Positions 6,078-9,777 of a DNA stretch of 9,777 nt are shown in pieces (the first letter of the stretch is position 1; every line of letters starts with the position of its first letter). Origin of the DNA: an uncultured Fenollaria sp. (GTDB lineage: Bacteria > Bacillota > Clostridia > Tissierellales > Peptoniphilaceae); assembly GCF_946221515.1 (NCBI RefSeq), contig NZ_CAMJVK010000043.1:1-9777 (forward strand). The letters run 5' to 3'. The position numbers were made by a program, and so were the translations under genes. The notes beneath the pieces are model-generated. The model was not told the origin of the DNA. It saw nothing but the letters and a program-made list of their open reading frames with translations, and made no database searches.

Positions 6078-6981
6078 GTTTAGCTACAATTGAAGTCCAT
6101 TCGTTTAGGTCTTCGACGTTTAATATATCAAAGCCGTTTGCTTCAAGTGAGTCGATAACCATGGCGGACTTAACTTTTAATATGCCCGATGAAATGAAAA
6201 TTCCGTCTTTATTCAAAAACTTGTGTAAATCGCCTGTCATAGTGACTATGACTTCTGCAAGTATATTTGAAACGACTATATCGTATTTGTCCTTAACCTT
6301 TGAAAGCAGGTCGCCGACTATAAATTCTGCGTTAGTAACTTCATTTAACTTTTTATTTTCATTAGCAATATATACGCTCATCGGGTCTATGTCAACGCCT
6401 AGGACTTCGCTCGCGCCTAGCTTTGATGCAGCAATCGATAGTATGCCGCTACCTGTACCTATGTCAAGAACTTTCATACCAGGCTTCATGTACTCTTCAA
6501 GCTTCTTTATACATAAGGATGTTGTCTCGTGTGAGCCAGTACCAAAGGCCATGCCCGGCTCTAATTTGATGATTTCTTCCCCATCTTTCTTTTCATACTC
6601 TTCCCAAGTTGGCACTATGACTATAGTTTTGTTTGGTTTTAAAATCTTGAAGAACTTCTTCCAATTGTTTTTCCAATCGCTATCGTCAATTATTTCTTTA
6701 GAAAATTCTCCGCCAAGCTCTTCGATATAAGCCCTAATTTTGGCTTCTCTTTCATCATTGTCCTCTATATCATCTAGGTAGATGGTAAATCTTATAAAAC
6801 CTTTTTCTAATTTAATTAGGTCGTCGTCATATAAGTCCCAAGCGTTTTGTCTTTCTTGAAAGATTTTTAAATCGTCTGGGTCTTCAATCTCCATATTGTC
6901 AATTCCTAGGTCTGATAAAAATATTTCGACCTTTTCTTCATATTCTTTTTTAAATTTTAATTTAATTTCTCTATAATTCAT
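6070..6981 (-). CDS. prmA: Ribosomal protein L11 methyltransferase PrmA
   Basis: A 303-residue class I SAM-dependent methyltransferase that trimethylates ribosomal protein L11 (bL11/uL11). The N-terminal acidic domain (about 1-110) recognises L11 in characterised homologues. The catalytic domain contains EPGMAFGTGSHETT (141-154), the SAM-binding DIGTGSG (173-179), the acidic VDIDP (196-200) and SNILAEVI (238-245), all PrmA signatures. The ribosome site AGGAG (6991-6987) is 5 bases before the ATG and shares bases with the dnaJ stop TAG. It follows dnaJ by 8 bases and overlaps rsmE by 8, the usual order dnaJ-prmA-rsmE in Firmicutes. Both neighbouring methyltransferases act on the ribosome. Confidence 0.96.
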   Translation of the reverse strand: MNYREIKLKFKKEYEEKVEIFLSDLGIDNMEIEDPDDLKIFQERQNAWDLYDDDLIKLEKGFIRFTIYLDDIEDNDEREAKIRAYIEELGGEFSKEIIDDSDWKNNWKKFFKILKPNKTIVIVPTWEEYEKKDGEEIIKLEPGMAFGTGSHETTSLCIKKLEEYMKPGMKVLDIGTGSGILSIAASKLGASEVLGVDIDPMSVYIANENKKLNEVTNAEFIVGDLLSKVKDKYDIVVSNILAEVIVTMTGDLHKFLNKDGIFISSGILKVKSAMVIDSLEANGFDILNVEDLNEWTSIVAKHA

Positions 6982-6989
6982 ATTAACTC

Positions 6990-8114
6990 CTATAGTTTTT
7001 CTTTTATTTTTTCAAATAAATTTTTCTTCTTTGGCTCGTAATCAAAATCCATGTCTTTAAAGTGATTTATTAATGATTCTTTTTGCTCGTCACTCAAATT
7101 CTTTGGCACATCAACTTTGACTACAACGTATAAATCGCATCTGTAATTCTTGTGTAGTGGGTATAAACCCTTGTTTGCTATCTTAAATTTAGTATGGCTT
7201 TGAGTTCCCTCTGGTATAGTTAATCTAACTTTGCCATCAAGCGTATCGACCTCGATCTGATCGCCTAAAACTGCTTGTAAATAATTTATGCTAACGCTTG
7301 TATATAAATCATCGCCGCTACGTTTGAATTTTTTATTTTCTCTAATGTCGATGTAAACGTTTAGATCACCATTTGGTCCGCCATTCTTACCAACACTTCC
7401 TTCTCCTCTTATGCTAATTACGCTGTCTTCACGAACGCCCTTTGGTACCTTAACAAGAATCTTTTTCTTCTTCTTTTCATTACCATGGCCATGGCAGTGT
7501 GGACACTCTTCAGTAATTATCTCGCCTGTGCCATGACATTCAGGACAAACATCTGTTTGAACGAAGACGCCAAAGGCTGTTCTTCTCTCATTTCTAACTG
7601 TGCCTCTGCCTGAACAAGTAGAGCAAGTCTTTTTGCTGTTCTCGTCCTTGGCTCCGCTTCCGTGGCAATGTGAGCACTCTTCGACTCTCTCTATCTCAAT
7701 CTCTCTTTGAGTGCCGCTTAAAACATCTTCTAGGTCTATAGTAAGGTTATATCTTACATCCTCTCCATACATTGGCCTTTTGCTTTGCGACGCAGATGAC
7801 GAGAAGCCACCAAAGCCACCCCCAAATATATCAAAGATGTCGCCAAATATATCGTCAGTGAAACCACCGAAACCACCAGATCCAGTGCCTCCATTTTGAA
7901 ACATAGACTCGCCGTATGTGTCGTATTGCTTTCTCTTCTCAGCATTGCCTAAGACTTCATATGCAGCAGATATCTCCTTAAATCTTGCTTCAGCCTCTTC
8001 ATCACCCGGATTAAGGTCTGGATGATACTTCTTTGCAAGCTTCCTATATTGAGTTTTGATCTCAGCTTCAGTCGCAGTCGATTCTATCTCTAAAACTTCG
8101 TATAAATCTTTCAA
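6990..8114 (-). CDS. dnaJ: Chaperone protein DnaJ (Hsp40), TTG start
   Basis: A full-length type I J-protein, 374 residues, that delivers unfolded proteins to DnaK and stimulates its ATPase. The J domain (1-66) has HPD at 31-33. A Gly/Phe-rich linker (75-105) follows. The zinc-binding domain has all four CxxCxGxG repeats: CSHCHGSG (147), CSTCSGRG (164), CPECHGTG (190) and CPHCHGHG (204). The substrate-binding C-terminal domains run from about 215 to 345. The start must be the TTG at 8114: an in-frame TAA lies two codons upstream (8120-8118), the product matches the family from the first residue, and AAAGGGTG (8128-8121) is 6 bases before it. The gene is separated from dnaK by a terminator and probably has its own promoter; it heads a five-gene operon. 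Confidence 0.97.
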   Translation of the reverse strand: MKDLYEVLEIESTATEAEIKTQYRKLAKKYHPDLNPGDEEAEARFKEISAAYEVLGNAEKRKQYDTYGESMFQNGGTGSGGFGGFTDDIFGDIFDIFGGGFGGFSSSASQSKRPMYGEDVRYNLTIDLEDVLSGTQREIEIERVEECSHCHGSGAKDENSKKTCSTCSGRGTVRNERRTAFGVFVQTDVCPECHGTGEIITEECPHCHGHGNEKKKKKILVKVPKGVREDSVISIRGEGSVGKNGGPNGDLNVYIDIRENKKFKRSGDDLYTSVSINYLQAVLGDQIEVDTLDGKVRLTIPEGTQSHTKFKIANKGLYPLHKNYRCDLYVVVKVDVPKNLSDEQKESLINHFKDMDFDYEPKKKNLFEKIKEKL

Positions 8115-8120
8115 AACTTA

Positions 8121-8128
8121 CACCCTTT
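8121..8128 (-). promoter_or_regulatory. dnaJ: Ribosome-binding site fixing the dnaJ TTG start
   Basis: AAAGGGTG on the minus strand is complementary to much of the anti-Shine-Dalgarno and stands 6 bases before the TTG at 8114. No ATG or GTG in frame lies between it and the J domain, and the in-frame TAA at 8120-8118 blocks any longer form. Confidence 0.75.
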
Positions 8129-8160
8129 CTAAAATGTAAAATAATTATCATATACATTAT

Positions 8161-8169
8161 ATTATACCA
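8161..8169 (-). promoter_or_regulatory. Candidate extended -10 promoter for dnaJ
   Basis: On the minus strand TGGTATAAT (8169-8161) is a perfect TGnTATAAT extended -10, a promoter type common in low-GC Gram-positives that needs little -35 sequence. No good -35 is present at 17 bases (TTTTAT at 8189-8184 is poor). A start near 8154 would give a leader of about 40 bases before dnaJ. It lies in the 155-base dnaK-dnaJ gap downstream of the dnaK terminator. Confidence 0.6.
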
Positions 8170-8188
8170 AATTTGCCTGAAAAATAAA

Positions 8189-8218
8189 AGTATAATAGAT
8201 CTCTTTTCTATATGTAAA
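8189..8218 (-). promoter_or_regulatory. Second candidate promoter for dnaJ
   Basis: On the minus strand TTTACA (8218-8213) and TATACT (8194-8189) are 18 bases apart, each five of six to consensus. The -35 overlaps the T-run of the dnaK terminator. In AT-rich sequence such pairs arise often by chance, so this is weaker than the extended -10 site downstream. Confidence 0.4.
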
Positions 8219-8250
8219 AAAGAAGAATGAAGGCACTCTCCATTCTTCTT
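8216..8250 (-). terminator. Intrinsic terminator after dnaK
   Basis: On the minus strand AAGAAGAATG (8250-8241) pairs perfectly with CATTCTTCTT (8229-8220). The 11-base loop can close by up to three further pairs. The T-run continues to 8216, six T in all counting the end of the stem. It starts 20 bases after the dnaK stop. There is no T-run on the other strand, so it acts in the dnaK direction only and should uncouple much of dnaJ expression from dnaK. Confidence 0.88.
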
Positions 8251-8269
8251 AATCTAAATCTAATAAATC

Positions 8270-9777
8270 TTATTTATCGTCTTCGTCAACTACTTCGTAG
8301 TCACCATCAACTACGTCATCATCACCTTTGTGTTCTTCAGAGCCTTGTGCGCCTGCTTCAGCTCCAGCTGCACCTGCTTCTGCATTTTGTTTATATAACT
8401 TTTCAGAAACTTTATAGAAGGCTTGTGTTAAATCTTCTGTCTTCTTCTTCATATCGTCATAGTCTGAGCCTTCGCTTGCTTTCTTAAGATCAGCAAGTTT
8501 TGCTTCGATGTCTTTCTTTTCATCATCAGAAATTTTACCTTCAAGATCCTTCATAAGCTTTTCAGTTTGGTAAACCATTTGATCAGCGTTGTTCTTTACT
8601 TCGATATTTTCTTTTTTCTTCTTATCTTGTTGAGCAAATTCTTCTGCTTCTTTAACTTTTTTATCTATATCATCTTTTGATAAGTTAGATGAAGCTGTGA
8701 TAGTAATCTTTTGTTCTTTACCTGTACCTAAATCCTTTGCCGATACATTAACAATACCGTTCGCATCGATATCAAATGTTACTTCGATTTGAGGGATTCC
8801 TCTTGGTGCTGGTGCTATACCTTCTAGTTGGAAGCGACCAAGTGTAGTATTGTCGGCTGCCATCTCTCTTTCACCTTGAAGTACGTGTATATCAACTGAT
8901 GTTTGTGAGTCAGCTGCTGTTGTGAATATTTGTGATTTCTTTGTTGGAATAGTTGTGTTTCTTTCAATAAGTCTTGTAGTTACTCCGCCAAGTGTTTCTA
9001 GGCCAAGTGATAGTGGTGTAACGTCTAGTAATAACAAGTCTTTAACTTCACCTGTTAATACACCGCCTTGAATAGATGCACCGATGGCAACGCATTCATC
9101 TGGGTTGATGTCCTTTTGAGGATCTTTACCGATGATTTGTTTAACAGCTTCTTGAACAGCTGGGATTCTTGTTGAACCACCAACTAATAGAACCTTATCG
9201 ATTTCACTTGCACTAATGCCAGCGTCTTTGATAGCGCTTCTTACTGGTTCAGTAGTTTTATCAACTAAGTCATGAGTAAGTTCATTGAACTTTGCTCTTG
9301 TTAAGTCCATGTTCAAGTGAAGTGGACCAGCTGCTGTAGCAGAGATGAATGGTAAGTTGATATTTGTTGTCATAGTAGTAGAAAGCTCTTTCTTAGCCTT
9401 TTCTGCTGCTTCTTTTAATCTTTGTAGACTCATCTTATCTTGAGTTAAGTCTACGCCATTTTCCTTTTTGAAATTATCTGCTATATAATTTATAATTCTT
9501 TGGTCAAAGTCGTCTCCGCCAAGCTTGTTATTACCTCTAGTTGCTAGTACTTCGAAAACGCCGTCGCCTACTTCTAGGATTGAAACGTCGAATGTACCTC
9601 CGCCTAGGTCATATACCATGATCTTGTGTTGGCCGTGCTCTTTGTCCATACCATAAGCAAGTGCTGCTGCTGTTGGCTCGTTAATGATTCTCTTTACTTC
9701 AAGGCCTGCTATCTTACCAGCATCCTTAGTAGCTTGTCTTTGAGCGTCTGTGAAGTATGCAGGAACAGTGATAACTG
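8270..9777 (-). CDS. dnaK: Chaperone protein DnaK (Hsp70), N-terminus missing at window edge
   Basis: The window holds 501 whole codons of DnaK plus two bases of another; about 105-110 N-terminal residues are outside, as the usual length is near 610. DnaK is the ATP-driven cytosolic Hsp70 that binds exposed hydrophobic segments with DnaJ and GrpE. The fragment starts in the Hsp70 signature VITVPAYFTDAQRQATKDAG. It then shows IINEPTAAALAYG, the phosphate-binding DLGGGTFDVS (fragment 56-65), LVGGSTRIP (197-205) and the interdomain linker VKDLLLLDVTPLSLG (244-258). The beta-sandwich peptide-binding domain and helical lid follow, ending in an acidic tail EVVDEDDK. The reading frame is open to the window edge, so the internal ATG at 9649 is not a start. 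hrcA and grpE probably lie just outside the window. No frame break or missing motif is seen. Confidence 0.98.
   Translation of the reverse strand, partial: VITVPAYFTDAQRQATKDAGKIAGLEVKRIINEPTAAALAYGMDKEHGQHKIMVYDLGGGTFDVSILEVGDGVFEVLATRGNNKLGGDDFDQRIINYIADNFKKENGVDLTQDKMSLQRLKEAAEKAKKELSTTMTTNINLPFISATAAGPLHLNMDLTRAKFNELTHDLVDKTTEPVRSAIKDAGISASEIDKVLLVGGSTRIPAVQEAVKQIIGKDPQKDINPDECVAIGASIQGGVLTGEVKDLLLLDVTPLSLGLETLGGVTTRLIERNTTIPTKKSQIFTTAADSQTSVDIHVLQGEREMAADNTTLGRFQLEGIAPAPRGIPQIEVTFDIDANGIVNVSAKDLGTGKEQKITITASSNLSKDDIDKKVKEAEEFAQQDKKKKENIEVKNNADQMVYQTEKLMKDLEGKISDDEKKDIEAKLADLKKASEGSDYDDMKKKTEDLTQAFYKVSEKLYKQNAEAGAAGAEAGAQGSEEHKGDDDVVDGDYEVVDEDDK

Noticed and set aside
7754..7945. 63-residue minus-strand frame within dnaJ
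   Set aside because: It is a different frame of the dnaJ J-domain and Gly/Phe region, with no independent ribosome site or recognisable motif.
8230..8240. CIRCE-like half site (GCACTC) near the end of dnaK
   Set aside because: Only six bases match one arm; the partner arm at a 9-base spacing is absent, and the sequence is the loop of the dnaK terminator. HrcA control, if present, should act upstream of this window.
8270..9649. dnaK beginning at the internal ATG at 9649
   Set aside because: The same frame is open to the window edge and encodes conserved Hsp70 sequence (VITVPAYF, NEPTAAALAYG), so the gene is simply cut by the window.

Overview
The window is an AT-rich stretch of a low-GC Gram-positive chromosome. 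All ten complete genes and both partial genes lie on the minus strand, so transcription runs from high to low coordinates. The order dnaK-dnaJ-prmA-rsmE-mtaB-hinT-rpsU-yqeY is the conserved Firmicutes heat-shock and translation neighbourhood. The six-cysteine SCIFF peptide with its radical SAM maturase points to an anaerobe of the class Clostridia or Tissierellia. A Peptoniphilaceae-like organism is my guess and cannot be proven from this window.

Layout in order of transcription. (1) 9777-8270: the C-terminal five-sixths of dnaK, closed by a strong intrinsic terminator (8216-8250). (2) 8114-3726: dnaJ (TTG start, with promoter candidates just upstream), prmA, rsmE, mtaB and hinT, a tightly packed operon with short gaps or overlaps. 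It joins a chaperone to modification of ribosomal protein L11, 16S rRNA U1498 and ANN-decoding tRNAs. (3) 3608-2943: rpsU-yqeY, driven by a near-consensus promoter (3662-3690) behind phased A-tracts, and ended by a terminator hairpin whose loop contains the yqeY stop codon (2931-2956). (4) 2882-1: scfA (50-residue six-cysteine ranthipeptide precursor), scfB (its thioether-forming radical SAM/SPASM maturase), secD and the first 23 codons of secF. Spacing of 5-9 bases suggests one transcript.

Functionally the window combines protein folding (DnaK/DnaJ), maturation of the translation apparatus (PrmA, RsmE, MtaB, bS21), a peptide natural-product pair (ScfA/ScfB) and the SecDF motor of the protein export channel. 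The part most worth attention is the scfAB-secDF operon: a modified cysteine-rich peptide with no dedicated transporter or protease visible here, co-transcribed with the general secretion motor and preceded by a palindrome inside a candidate promoter spacer. I found no mobile elements, CRISPR arrays, rRNA or tRNA genes, and no gene-free stretch longer than about 155 bases.
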